Source of the DNA: Salipiger sp. CCB-MM3
Lineage (GTDB): Bacteria; Pseudomonadota; Alphaproteobacteria; Rhodobacterales; Rhodobacteraceae
DNA length: 64,000 bases
Reading direction: 5' to 3'
Assembly (NCBI RefSeq): GCF_001687105.1
Contig: NZ_CP014595.1
Location: 1,364,001-1,428,000 of the forward strand
Part shown: in pieces, positions 28,732 through 35,337 of the stretch
Layout: every line of letters starts with the position of its first letter
Numbering within the stretch: the first letter of the stretch is position 1
Made by a program: the position numbers and the translations under genes
The notes under the pieces: generated by a model
What the model was told of the DNA's origin: nothing
Databases searched by the model: none
The model's input: the letters and a program-made list of their open reading frames with translations, nothing else

Positions 28732-29310
28732 ATGCCCACCCCCAATCCGCAGGCCATGGACTTCCTGCTCAGCCGGCGCTCGCGCCCGGCCAAGACCCTG
28801 ACCGGCCCCGCACCCGACCGCGAGGCGCTGCTGCCGCTGCTCACCGCCGCCGCGCGCACGCCGGATCACGGCAAGCTGGAGCCGTGGCGCTTCATCGTGC
28901 TGGAGCGCGGTGCGCTCGACCGGCTGGCAGCTGCCGTCGGCCCGCGCGCAGAGGCGCTCGGCGTGGACCCGGATCAGGCCGCAAAGGCACGCGCCGCCTT
29001 CGCCGACAGCCCGCTCTGCGTGGCGGTGATCGAGGTGCAGAAAGAAAGCCCGAAGATCCCGCCGCTCGAACAGACCTATTCCGCCGGTGCCGTCTGCCTC
29101 GCGCTGCTCAATGCCGCGCTGGCCTCGGGCTGGGGGGCCAACTGGCTGACCGGCTGGGCCTCGCATGACCGCGGGTTCATTGAGGAAACGCTGGGGCTCG
29201 CCGCAAACGAAAGCGTCGCAGGCTTCATCCATATCGGCACCGAAACCTCGGCCCCGCCGGAGCGCCCGCGCCCCGACCTAGACGCGATCACCACATGGAT
29301 GGACGCATGA
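28732..29310 (+). CDS. Nitroreductase-family flavoprotein (YdjA-like)
   Basis: 192 residues, FMN-dependent oxidoreductase fold: MDFLLSRRSRPAKTLTGPAPDRE, the AARTPDHGKLEPWRFIVL phosphate/FMN loop, and GWGANWLTGW near the end. The short single-domain length and PDHGKL motif match the YdjA group. Substrate unknown. GAGGAGAC precedes the start. It overlaps the next gene by 4 bases (ATGA), suggesting coupling to the membrane protein. Confidence 0.9.
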   Translation: MPTPNPQAMDFLLSRRSRPAKTLTGPAPDREALLPLLTAAARTPDHGKLEPWRFIVLERGALDRLAAAVGPRAEALGVDPDQAAKARAAFADSPLCVAVIEVQKESPKIPPLEQTYSAGAVCLALLNAALASGWGANWLTGWASHDRGFIEETLGLAANESVAGFIHIGTETSAPPERPRPDLDAITTWMDA

Positions 29311-30008
29311 TCCCGGCGTCTTTCCTCGCCGCCATAGGACAGATCGGCGACGCGCGCTTCCGCTCGGTGCTGATCAAAGGGCTCGGCCTGACGGTCGGGC
29401 TCTTCGTGCTGATCTATTTCGTCTTCGTCACCGCCGTGGGCTGGCTGGTGGGCGACACCGTTACCCTGCCGTGGATCGGCGATGTGACATGGGTCGACAC
29501 CGCGATCAGCTGGGGCGCGGTGCCGCTGATGCTGCTGCTGTCGGTGGTGCTGATGGTGCCGGTGGCCTCGGCCATCACCTCATTCTTTCTCGACGACGTG
29601 GCGCAGGCGGTCGAAGACCGGCATTACCCCGCGCTCGGCCCCGCCATGGAAGTGAGCTGGGGCGAAGCGCTGCGCGACACGCTGAGCTTTCTCGGTGTGA
29701 TGATCGCCGCCAACCTCGTGGCGCTGGTGCTCTACGTGCTGTTTGCGCCCTTCGCGCCCTTCATCTTCTGGGGGCTGAACGGCTTTTTGCTGGGGCGGGA
29801 ATATTTCACGCTGGCCGCCATGCGCCGGGTCGGGCGCGAACAGGCCGCCGTGCTGCGCCGCCGCCATCTGCCGACGATCTGGGTCGCGGGCGTGCTGATG
29901 GCGCTGCCGCTTTCGGTGCCGCTGGTGAACCTGCTGATCCCGATCCTCGGGGCGGCGACATTCACCCACATCTATCACCGGATCCACGGCGAACGGCCGG
30001 TAGGCTGA
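29307..30008 (+). CDS. EI24/CysZ-like membrane protein
   Basis: 233 residues with about six hydrophobic stretches; FLLGREYFTLAAMRR and the PLVNLLIPILGAATFTHIYHR end are characteristic of the EI24/CysZ family. CysZ proteins import sulfate; whether this one does is not shown, and no cysteine genes are nearby. The start at 29307 is the ATGA overlap with the nitroreductase stop; an in-frame ATG at 29295 is an alternative. Confidence 0.85.
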   Translation: MIPASFLAAIGQIGDARFRSVLIKGLGLTVGLFVLIYFVFVTAVGWLVGDTVTLPWIGDVTWVDTAISWGAVPLMLLLSVVLMVPVASAITSFFLDDVAQAVEDRHYPALGPAMEVSWGEALRDTLSFLGVMIAANLVALVLYVLFAPFAPFIFWGLNGFLLGREYFTLAAMRRVGREQAAVLRRRHLPTIWVAGVLMALPLSVPLVNLLIPILGAATFTHIYHRIHGERPVG

Positions 30009-30027
30009 GGGCTGAGGGGCTGGCGGC

Positions 30028-30321
30028 TCAGTCGCCAGCCGTCACCGGCGGCCCCATGCGGTTGAACATCCAGCTGTCGATGTCGCGCACGCTGATCATC
30101 CCGCTGAGAATGATCGAGGCGAAGATCGCCCATAGCACGGCAGAGATCCCCGTGGTGATCCATGCCTTGCGCTTGAGGTTGTGCACCTCCGGGCTGCCCG
30201 CGTGGGTGCCCGGCACCACCTCGCCGACGTCGCCTTGGGTCTTCAGCCGCAGGGGAATCACGCACAGGAAGGTCATAAACCAGATGACTGCGAAAAGAAC
30301 GATGCCCGATGTGATCGCCAT
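30028..30321 (-). CDS. DUF1467-family small membrane protein
   Basis: 97 residues with two membrane helices: ITSGIVLFAVIWFMTFLCVIPL and AWITTGISAVLWAIFASIIL, joined by the conserved RLKTQGDVGEVVPGTHAGSP loop. This is the alphaproteobacterial DUF1467 pattern, often found next to methylmalonyl-CoA epimerase as here (9 bases downstream of that gene). Function unknown. Confidence 0.88.
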   Translation of the reverse strand: MAITSGIVLFAVIWFMTFLCVIPLRLKTQGDVGEVVPGTHAGSPEVHNLKRKAWITTGISAVLWAIFASIILSGMISVRDIDSWMFNRMGPPVTAGD

Positions 30322-30330
30322 GATGCGCCC

Positions 30331-30735
30331 TCAGACCTGTTCCAGCTCGACCAGCGTGCCCTGAAAATCCTTGGGGTGCAGGAACAGCACCGGCTTGCCA
30401 TGCGCACCGATCTTCGGCTCGCCATTGCCCAGCACCCGCGCGCCCTGCGCCTTCAGATGATCGCGGGCTGCAAGGATGTTATCCACCTCGTAGCAGACAT
30501 GGTGAATGCCGCCCGAGGGGTTCTTGTCGAGGAACCCCTTGATCGGCGACTCGTCTCCCAGCGGATAGAGCAATTCGATCTTGGTGTTGGGCAGTTCGAT
30601 GAACACCACCGTCACGCCGTGGTCCGGCTCATCCTGCGGCGCGCCGACCTTTGCACCCAGCGTGTCGCGGTACATCGCCGAAGCCGCCTCCAGATCGGGC
30701 ACGGCAATGGCGACATGGTTGAGACGACCGATCAT
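30331..30735 (-). CDS. mce: Methylmalonyl-CoA epimerase
   Basis: 134 residues of the glyoxalase/VOC fold. It interconverts (R)- and (S)-methylmalonyl-CoA in propionyl-CoA use and the ethylmalonyl-CoA route. MIGRLNHVAIAVPDLEAASAMYRDTLGA, KIELLYP, GGIHHVCYEVDNI and a terminal GTLVELEQV give the four metal positions (His, Glu, His, Glu). AGGGAGAG precedes the start at 30735. It is followed closely by DUF1467. Confidence 0.93.
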   Translation of the reverse strand: MIGRLNHVAIAVPDLEAASAMYRDTLGAKVGAPQDEPDHGVTVVFIELPNTKIELLYPLGDESPIKGFLDKNPSGGIHHVCYEVDNILAARDHLKAQGARVLGNGEPKIGAHGKPVLFLHPKDFQGTLVELEQV

Positions 30736-30920
30736 GACACTCTCCCTCGAATCCTCGCGTCGCCCGGTTATCGCGCGCCCGAGCCCCCTGCCGCAAGCGG
30801 GTGCGTCCATTAACCGCCCATTAGCTACGGCGCGTCAGGATGGCCAAGACCACCAGTGAGTATCTGCGATAGTGCCAGCAGCGAGCGTGACCTAGAGGGA
30901 CAGTGACTATGAGCGACAAC

Positions 30921-30954
30921 CATGAGTGCCAGCCATGAGTGCCAGCCATGAGTG
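30921..30954 (+). repeat. 13-bp tandem repeat carrying successive ATG codons
   Basis: CATGAGTGCCAGC occurs at 30921-30933 and 30934-30946, with a third partial copy CATGAGTG at 30947-30954 that supplies the start codon of the receiver-domain gene. Because 13 is not a multiple of 3, each ATG is in a different frame. Confidence 0.9.
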
Positions 30955-31667
30955 ACAGTGACCGCCTCCCGCCACAACCTCCCCGCCCCACCGCGACCCG
31001 ACCGTTGCTGGGGATGACGCTGCTGGCGGTGGAAGACAGCCGCTATGCCTGCGACGCATTGCGCCTGATGGCGCTGCGCAGCGGGGCCCGCATCCGCCGC
31101 GCCGATTGCCTGCAGGCCGCGCGCCGGCACCTGTCTCTCTACAGGCCGACCATCGCCGTGGTCGATCTTGGCCTGCCGGACGGGTCGGGCGCCGAGCTTA
31201 TCAAAGACCTCGCCGAACAGAGCCCGCGCCTGCCGGTCCTGCTGGGCACCAGTGGCGATCCTTTCGCCGAACCCTTGGTCGAGGCTGCGGGCGCGGACGG
31301 GTTCCTCGACAAACCCCTGCACAGCCTGCTGCACTTCCAGAACGCCATCATCGCGGCGCTGCCGCCCGGTCGCCGACCCGGCGGCATCAGGCTGGTGCCC
31401 GATGATCCGATCCGCCCTGATCCTCTCGCGTATCAAGACGATATCGCCCATGCGGCAAGCCTGCTCGACGGGATGCCAGCGCCGCAGCTTGCCGATTATC
31501 TGGCGCAATTCCTTGGCGGTTTGGCACGCAGCGCGGGGGATGCCGCGCTCGAGAGTGCCGCGGCGCATCTTGCCGAGGCCCGCTCAGAAGAGCGCCCGGT
31601 GGAGAGCGCATTGGCCCATTTGGCGCAGGTCCTGCGCGAACGGCTCGACAGGCGCATGGCGATCTGA
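30948..31667 (+). CDS. Response-regulator receiver protein with unassigned C-terminal region
   Basis: 239 residues from the ATG at 30948. After a Pro-rich N-terminus the receiver domain (about 25-140) shows LLAVEDSRYACDAL (acidic pair), AVVDLGLPDGSG (phosphoacceptor Asp), LLGTSGDP (Ser/Thr) and DGFLDKPL (Lys). The remaining 100 residues are Ala/Leu/Arg-rich helices with no DNA-binding domain I recognise; a phosphotransfer-like or protein-contact role is possible. No kinase gene is adjacent. Three short out-of-frame ATG frames precede the start. It is followed by the hemerythrin gene. Confidence 0.8.
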   Translation: MSDSDRLPPQPPRPTATRPLLGMTLLAVEDSRYACDALRLMALRSGARIRRADCLQAARRHLSLYRPTIAVVDLGLPDGSGAELIKDLAEQSPRLPVLLGTSGDPFAEPLVEAAGADGFLDKPLHSLLHFQNAIIAALPPGRRPGGIRLVPDDPIRPDPLAYQDDIAHAASLLDGMPAPQLADYLAQFLGGLARSAGDAALESAAAHLAEARSEERPVESALAHLAQVLRERLDRRMAI

Positions 31668-31764
31668 GGTGATCGCGGGGAACCCCCGCCCCTCTTTCCG
31701 CGTTGCTGGGCCGAACACCTAGCCACGGAGCTAGTCACTCAGCCACCTGCACGCGGAGAGCCCC

Positions 31765-32241
31765 ATGACCTCGATCTACGACGCCATCACCAAGGACCAT
31801 GAACACCATCGCACTCTGCTGGACCGCATCGACAAGACCGAGGGCGACAGTCCCGAGCGGCGCGAAGCTTGGGGAGAGTTCTACCGCGAGATCAAATCCC
31901 ATTCCGCCGCCGAAGAGGAAGAGTTCTACTCGGCTCTGATGAAAGAGACCTGGGGTCAGGACGCCGCCCGCCACTCAGTGCATGAGCATGCCGAGATGGA
32001 TGAAATCCTCGAAGAGCTGAACGAGATGGATATGTCCTCTTCGGGCTGGCTCACCCGTTTCCGCACGCTCAAACATGATTACGAGCATCACATGGAAGAG
32101 GAAGAGGACGAGGTTTTCACCCGCGCCCGCAAGGTCGTCGGTGAGGAAGAGAACGACGCCTACGGCAAGCGGTTCCTCACCCGCAAGGAAAAGGAACTTG
32201 GCCTCATCGAGAAGAAGAAGGCCGATCACCTCGAAGACTGA
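31765..32241 (+). CDS. Hemerythrin HHE-domain protein
   Basis: 158 residues, helical, rich in Glu, Lys and His. The di-iron ligands are spread as DHEHHR, KSHSAAEEEEF, HEHAEMDEI and HDYEHHMEEEEDE, the HHE pattern of hemerythrins used in oxygen, NO or iron handling. CACGCGGAGAG precedes the ATG. The last 59 coding bases lie inside a 94-bp segment duplicated on the far side of the adjacent IS, and the gene's original terminator has been separated from it by that insertion. Confidence 0.92.
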   Translation: MTSIYDAITKDHEHHRTLLDRIDKTEGDSPERREAWGEFYREIKSHSAAEEEEFYSALMKETWGQDAARHSVHEHAEMDEILEELNEMDMSSSGWLTRFRTLKHDYEHHMEEEEDEVFTRARKVVGEEENDAYGKRFLTRKEKELGLIEKKKADHLED

Positions 32242-32276
32242 ACGCAAGTCTTTGAGGCGCCATTCGGGGGTGTGAC
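32183..32276 (+). repeat. Left copy of 94-bp direct repeat flanking the IS
   Basis: Identical base for base to 33515-33608. It covers the end of the hemerythrin gene, its stop and the 5' arm of the downstream terminator, and ends exactly where the IS inverted repeat begins. Confidence 0.95.
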
Positions 32277-32353
32277 TGAGCCAGCCCCTTTGAAGTGGTC
32301 CACCCACGAAGCCTGAAATCCGATAGGATTTCGGCGAACAGGAGGACTACGGA

Positions 32354-32632
32354 ATGGCTGGAAAGCGTGAGAAGCCGGAAGACATTGTCACCAAGCTGCG
32401 TCAGGTCGAGGTGTTGCATGGCCAGGGCCTGTCGATGGCCGATGCGGTGCGGCAGATCGGGATATCGCAGCATACCTTTTACCGGTGGCGGAAGCAGTAT
32501 GGTGGGATGAACCGGGCACAGTTGTCGCGGCTGAAGGAACTCGAGAAGGAGAACCTGAGGCTGCGGCGGGCGGTATCTGACCTGACGCTCGAGAAGCTGA
32601 TCCTGACCGAGGCTGCCCAGGGAAACTTCTAA
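32354..32632 (+). CDS. IS3-family transposase OrfA
   Basis: 92 residues: an HTH (KLRQVEVLHGQGLSMADAVRQIGISQHTFYRWRKQYGG) followed by a heptad-type helix (RLKELEKENLRLRRAVSDLTLEKLIL). It binds the IS ends and regulates transposition. AGGAGGAC precedes the ATG. A slippery heptamer lies four codons before the stop, allowing a -1 shift into orfB. Confidence 0.92.
   Translation: MAGKREKPEDIVTKLRQVEVLHGQGLSMADAVRQIGISQHTFYRWRKQYGGMNRAQLSRLKELEKENLRLRRAVSDLTLEKLILTEAAQGNF
32620..32626 (+). promoter_or_regulatory. -1 programmed ribosomal frameshift heptamer GGGAAAC
   Basis: In the orfA frame the codons read G GGA AAC, a fit to X XXY YYZ. After a -1 shift the frame reads on through CTT CTA AGC CCT TCG into orfB with no stop. 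The orfA stop is only two codons downstream. Confidence 0.75.
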
Positions 32633-32655
32633 GCCCTTCGCGCCGCCGCGAATGC

Positions 32656-33480
32656 GTGGAGCATGTGCGCCAGACACTCGGCATCTCCGAACGCCGGGCC
32701 TGCCGGGTGCTCGGCCAACACCGCTCCACGCAGCGCAAGCCACCACAGGGCCGGGAAGACGAGGCGCGGCTGACCGCCGACGTCATCGATCTGGCCCGGG
32801 AGTATGGCCGCTACGGCTACCGCCGGGTCGCCGTGCTGCTGCGGCGTGCCGGCTGGCAGGTGAACCACAAGCGGGTGGCGCGCATTTGGCGGCGCGAAGG
32901 GCTCAAGGTCCCACACAAGCAGAAGAAGCGCGGCAGGCTCTGGCTGGACGATGGCTCTTGCGTGCGGCTGAAGCCCGAGCACCCCAACCACGTCTGGTCC
33001 TACGACTTCGTGCAGGACCGGACCAGTGACGGCCGGACCTACCGGACGCTCAACATCCTCGATGAATATACGCGGGAGGCGTTAATGATCCGTGTCGACA
33101 GGCGACTGAACTCCACCGATGTCCTGGACGCCCTGACCGATCTCTTCATCCAGCGCGGCCCGCCGCGGTTCATCCGGTCCGACAACGGCCCGGAGTTCAT
33201 CGCGCAGAAGGTGCGCGACTGGATCGAGTTGGTGGGGGCGAAGACCGCGTACATCGAGCCGGGGTCACCCTGGGAGAACGGTTATTGCGAGAGCTTCAAC
33301 AGCAGGTTCAGGGACGAACTCCTCAATGGCGAGGTCTTCTACTCGTTGAGGGAGGCGCAAATCCTCATCGAACAATGGCGAAAGCACTACAACACCGCTC
33401 GGCCGCATAGCGCTCTTGGATATCGGACACCGGCACCGGAGACTTTCATCCCCATAGATCGAAGGCCGACCATGCATTAG
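32656..33480 (+). CDS. IS3-family transposase OrfB (DDE integrase)
   Basis: 274 residues from a GTG, though the frame is open back to the slip site, so the active product is probably the OrfAB fusion. An HTH_21 region (VIDLAREYGRYGYRRVAVLL, VARIWRREGLKVP) precedes the rve catalytic core: Asp in VWSYDFVQD, Asp in FIRSDNGPEF, and Glu in ENGYCESFNSRFRDE. All three catalytic acids are present and the C-terminus ends HSALGYRTPAPETF, so the enzyme looks functional. Confidence 0.92.
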   Translation: MEHVRQTLGISERRACRVLGQHRSTQRKPPQGREDEARLTADVIDLAREYGRYGYRRVAVLLRRAGWQVNHKRVARIWRREGLKVPHKQKKRGRLWLDDGSCVRLKPEHPNHVWSYDFVQDRTSDGRTYRTLNILDEYTREALMIRVDRRLNSTDVLDALTDLFIQRGPPRFIRSDNGPEFIAQKVRDWIELVGAKTAYIEPGSPWENGYCESFNSRFRDELLNGEVFYSLREAQILIEQWRKHYNTARPHSALGYRTPAPETFIPIDRRPTMH

Positions 33481-33514
33481 CATTTAACCCGGACCACTCG
33501 ATGGGGTCAGCTCA

Positions 33515-33608
33515 GCAAGGAAAAGGAACTTGGCCTCATCGAGAAGAAGAAGGCCGATCACCTCGAAGACTGAACGCAAGTCTTTGAGGCGCCATTCGGG
33601 GGTGTGAC
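33515..33608 (+). repeat. Right copy of 94-bp direct repeat flanking the IS
   Basis: Exact duplicate of 32183-32276, beginning one base after the IS right end. It runs directly into the remaining part of the hemerythrin terminator, so this side is the original downstream flank. Confidence 0.95.
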
Positions 33609-33631
33609 GCTGCGGCGTCGCGCCCCTTTTT
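33599..33631 (+). terminator. Former hemerythrin-gene terminator, now beyond the IS
   Basis: GGGGTGTGACGC (33599-33610) pairs with GCGTCGCGCCCC (33615-33626), with two G-U pairs and a TGCG loop, followed by TTTTT. The 5' arm lies in the 94-bp repeat; the copy left of the IS lacks the loop and 3' arm. Confidence 0.9.
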
Positions 33632-33753
33632 CGTGTACGATCTGCATTCAAGCTGTTCCATTTTTGTTCGCAATGCCGCACAACGCGCAAATGCGCCATG
33701 CAAGCCACGAAAGCCGCGTGACAAGGGGGCGTCTGGAAGGCTATATTTCGGTA

Positions 33754-34386
33754 ATGACACAAAGCGCAGCGCAACATTTGTCCGAGTTTCTGGGGGATGA
33801 TCGGTTTGGGACCGTCATGGCGGATCCGCCGTGGCGTTTCACCAATCGCACCGGAAAAGTCGCCCCCGAACACAAGCGCCTTGCGCGCTACCCCACGATG
33901 ACGCTCGAGGATATCTGCGCACTGCCGGTGGCCGACCACCTGCAGGATATGGCGCATTGCTATCTTTGGGTGCCCAACGCGCTGCTGCCCGAAGGCCTGC
34001 AGGTGCTGAGTTCCTGGGGCTTCGAGTATAAGTCGAACATCGTCTGGCACAAAATCCGCAAGGATGGCGGCTCTGACGGGCGCGGCGTGGGCTTCTACTT
34101 CCGCAATGTGACCGAGCTGTTGCTCTTCGGCACCCGCGGCAAGAACGCGCGGACCGAAGCGCCGGGCCGCCGTCAGGTCAACATGATCCAGACCCGCAAG
34201 CGCGAGCATTCGCGCAAGCCGGACGAGCAGTACGAAGTCATCGAGAGCTGCTCGAAAGGCCCGTATCTGGAGATGTTCGGCCGCGGTGTGCGTGAGGGTT
34301 GGACGGTCTGGGGCAATCAGGCCGACGCCGACTATAAGCCGACGTGGAAGACCTATTCCTACAACTCGGGCGTCGCGGCGGAGTAA
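33754..34386 (+). CDS. MT-A70-family adenine-N6 DNA methyltransferase
   Basis: 210 residues from the ATG at 33754; the frame is open further upstream and the start is not certain, as no strong binding site precedes it. FGTVMADPPWRF contains the DPPW catalytic motif, CYLWVPNALLPEGL and SNIVWHKIRKDGGSDGRGVGFYFRNVTELLLFGTRG are family blocks, and GPYLEMFGRG carries the SAM-site end. It is the likely modification partner of the BglII/BstYI-family endonuclease gene that converges on it, a pairing I recall from other Rhodobacteraceae. Target probably contains GATC, by inference from the endonuclease family. Confidence 0.88.
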   Translation: MTQSAAQHLSEFLGDDRFGTVMADPPWRFTNRTGKVAPEHKRLARYPTMTLEDICALPVADHLQDMAHCYLWVPNALLPEGLQVLSSWGFEYKSNIVWHKIRKDGGSDGRGVGFYFRNVTELLLFGTRGKNARTEAPGRRQVNMIQTRKREHSRKPDEQYEVIESCSKGPYLEMFGRGVREGWTVWGNQADADYKPTWKTYSYNSGVAAE

Positions 34387-34403
34387 TCCGCGGCGCGACG
34401 CGA

Positions 34404-34544
34404 GCCGGGCGAGCGCTGGCCCGTGGGGTGGCGCTGCGACGGCTGTGGTCTGCGCTTTATGCCAGCCAAATCCGCGCGACCCCCGAACGCCGTGCTGAAA
34501 TGACAAAGCGCCAGCCCGTGGGGACGGGCCAGCGCTCGCCCGGC
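34404..34544. repeat. MITE-like palindromic repeat, copy 1 (141 bp)
   Basis: Perfect 21-bp inverted arms at 34404-34424 and 34524-34544, with an inner TGGCGCT/AGCGCCA pair. The core contains GCGCTTTATGCCAGCCAAA. A second copy with matching arms and core is at 42219-42404. No protein frame is supported. It fills the gap between the convergent methyltransferase and endonuclease genes. Confidence 0.85.
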
Positions 34545-34600
34545 GGCCTTCGGCCTTGTTCCGGGCGGATCAGCACTTCGATCCCAGAAAAATCCGGCCC

Positions 34601-35332
34601 CTAGCCCTGAAGGATCGCGTCCGGCAGACCGATCAGCACCAGCGGGCAGGGATTGCCGACGCCGCGGCGCACGCGTTCTTCGAGCTTTGACCAATGGGTG
34701 GTGGCGGTGCCGAATTTGTCGGCGACGAACTTGCGCGCAAAGGCTTCGGGGAACGTCATGCCCTTGGCCACCTGCGCCTCGACCGCAGCGCGCTGCTTGG
34801 CGGTGCGATCGCCGATGCCGAGCCGCTGCAGGTCTTCTTCCGACTGCAACCCGTTCGCTTCCAGCCAGCTGCGGATGCGCGGCAGCATGCGGTCCTGCAG
34901 CGTCGAGCCACGCGTCACCACGATCCCCAGCGAGATCGCCGACTGCGCGTGCAGACGCTGGAAATTCTCGAGATCGCGGTCGAAGAAAGGGTCCTTGTTG
35001 TTCCACTCGATCTCGAGCGCCAGCCGCCCAGCCCCGGCGCGGCGCACGTGGTCGATCTCATGCGAGATCGAATCGCGCTCCACACCGTCGACGATGGTCT
35101 GCACAAGGAAGTTGTGCTTCTCCCAGCCACGGGCGCTGAGCGCGCGCCGCAAGCGCTGGGTCTGCCCCGACTCGCCGCCGCCACCGGCGATCAGCTCGGA
35201 AAGTTCGATACTGAACTCCGAAAGCGTCTCGACCAGTTCGGCGGTTTCTTCGGGGAAGTCGACGCTCAGAATCGCCGCGGCATGGTTGCGCACTTCGACA
35301 TCGAAGCCGCGGGATCTGAGCGTCTCGAGCAT
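34601..35332 (-). CDS. BglII/BstYI-family type II restriction endonuclease
   Basis: 243 residues. The block HEIDHVRRAGAGRLALEIEW followed by NNKDPFFDRDLENFQRLHA is the hallmark of the BglII/BstYI group; Asp-x12-Glu-x-Glu in it is the likely metal site. The C-terminal FGTATTHWSKLEERVRRGVGNPCPLVLIG is also family-typical. Known members cut RGATCY or AGATCT. The ATG at 35332 is chosen because AGGAG, inside the aspS end, lies 8 bases before it; a GTG at 35341 overlapping the aspS stop is the alternative. It is thus the second gene of an aspS operon. Partner methyltransferase converges from the other side. Confidence 0.82.
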   Translation of the reverse strand: MLETLRSRGFDVEVRNHAAAILSVDFPEETAELVETLSEFSIELSELIAGGGGESGQTQRLRRALSARGWEKHNFLVQTIVDGVERDSISHEIDHVRRAGAGRLALEIEWNNKDPFFDRDLENFQRLHAQSAISLGIVVTRGSTLQDRMLPRIRSWLEANGLQSEEDLQRLGIGDRTAKQRAAVEAQVAKGMTFPEAFARKFVADKFGTATTHWSKLEERVRRGVGNPCPLVLIGLPDAILQG

Positions 35333-35337
35333 CTGGA

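Larger units (their letters stand above)
32277..33514 (+). mobile_element. IS3-family insertion sequence (IS407-like), 1238 bp
   Basis: Imperfect terminal inverted repeats begin TGAGCCAGCCCC at the left and, on the complement, TGAGCTGACCCC at the right, continuing to a shared GTGGTCC. Inside are overlapping orfA and orfB with a frameshift signal. The boundaries are fixed by the 94-bp duplication that abuts both ends. Family membership follows from the HTH/leucine-zipper OrfA and the DDE integrase OrfB; the IS407 subgroup is a judgement from OrfA sequence style. Both genes appear intact. Confidence 0.9.

Noticed and set aside
32277..35332. Composite genomic island or defence island spanning IS, methyltransferase and endonuclease
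   Set aside because: The endonuclease is tightly joined to aspS and no integrase, att repeats, tRNA or second IS is seen; the IS insertion appears independent.
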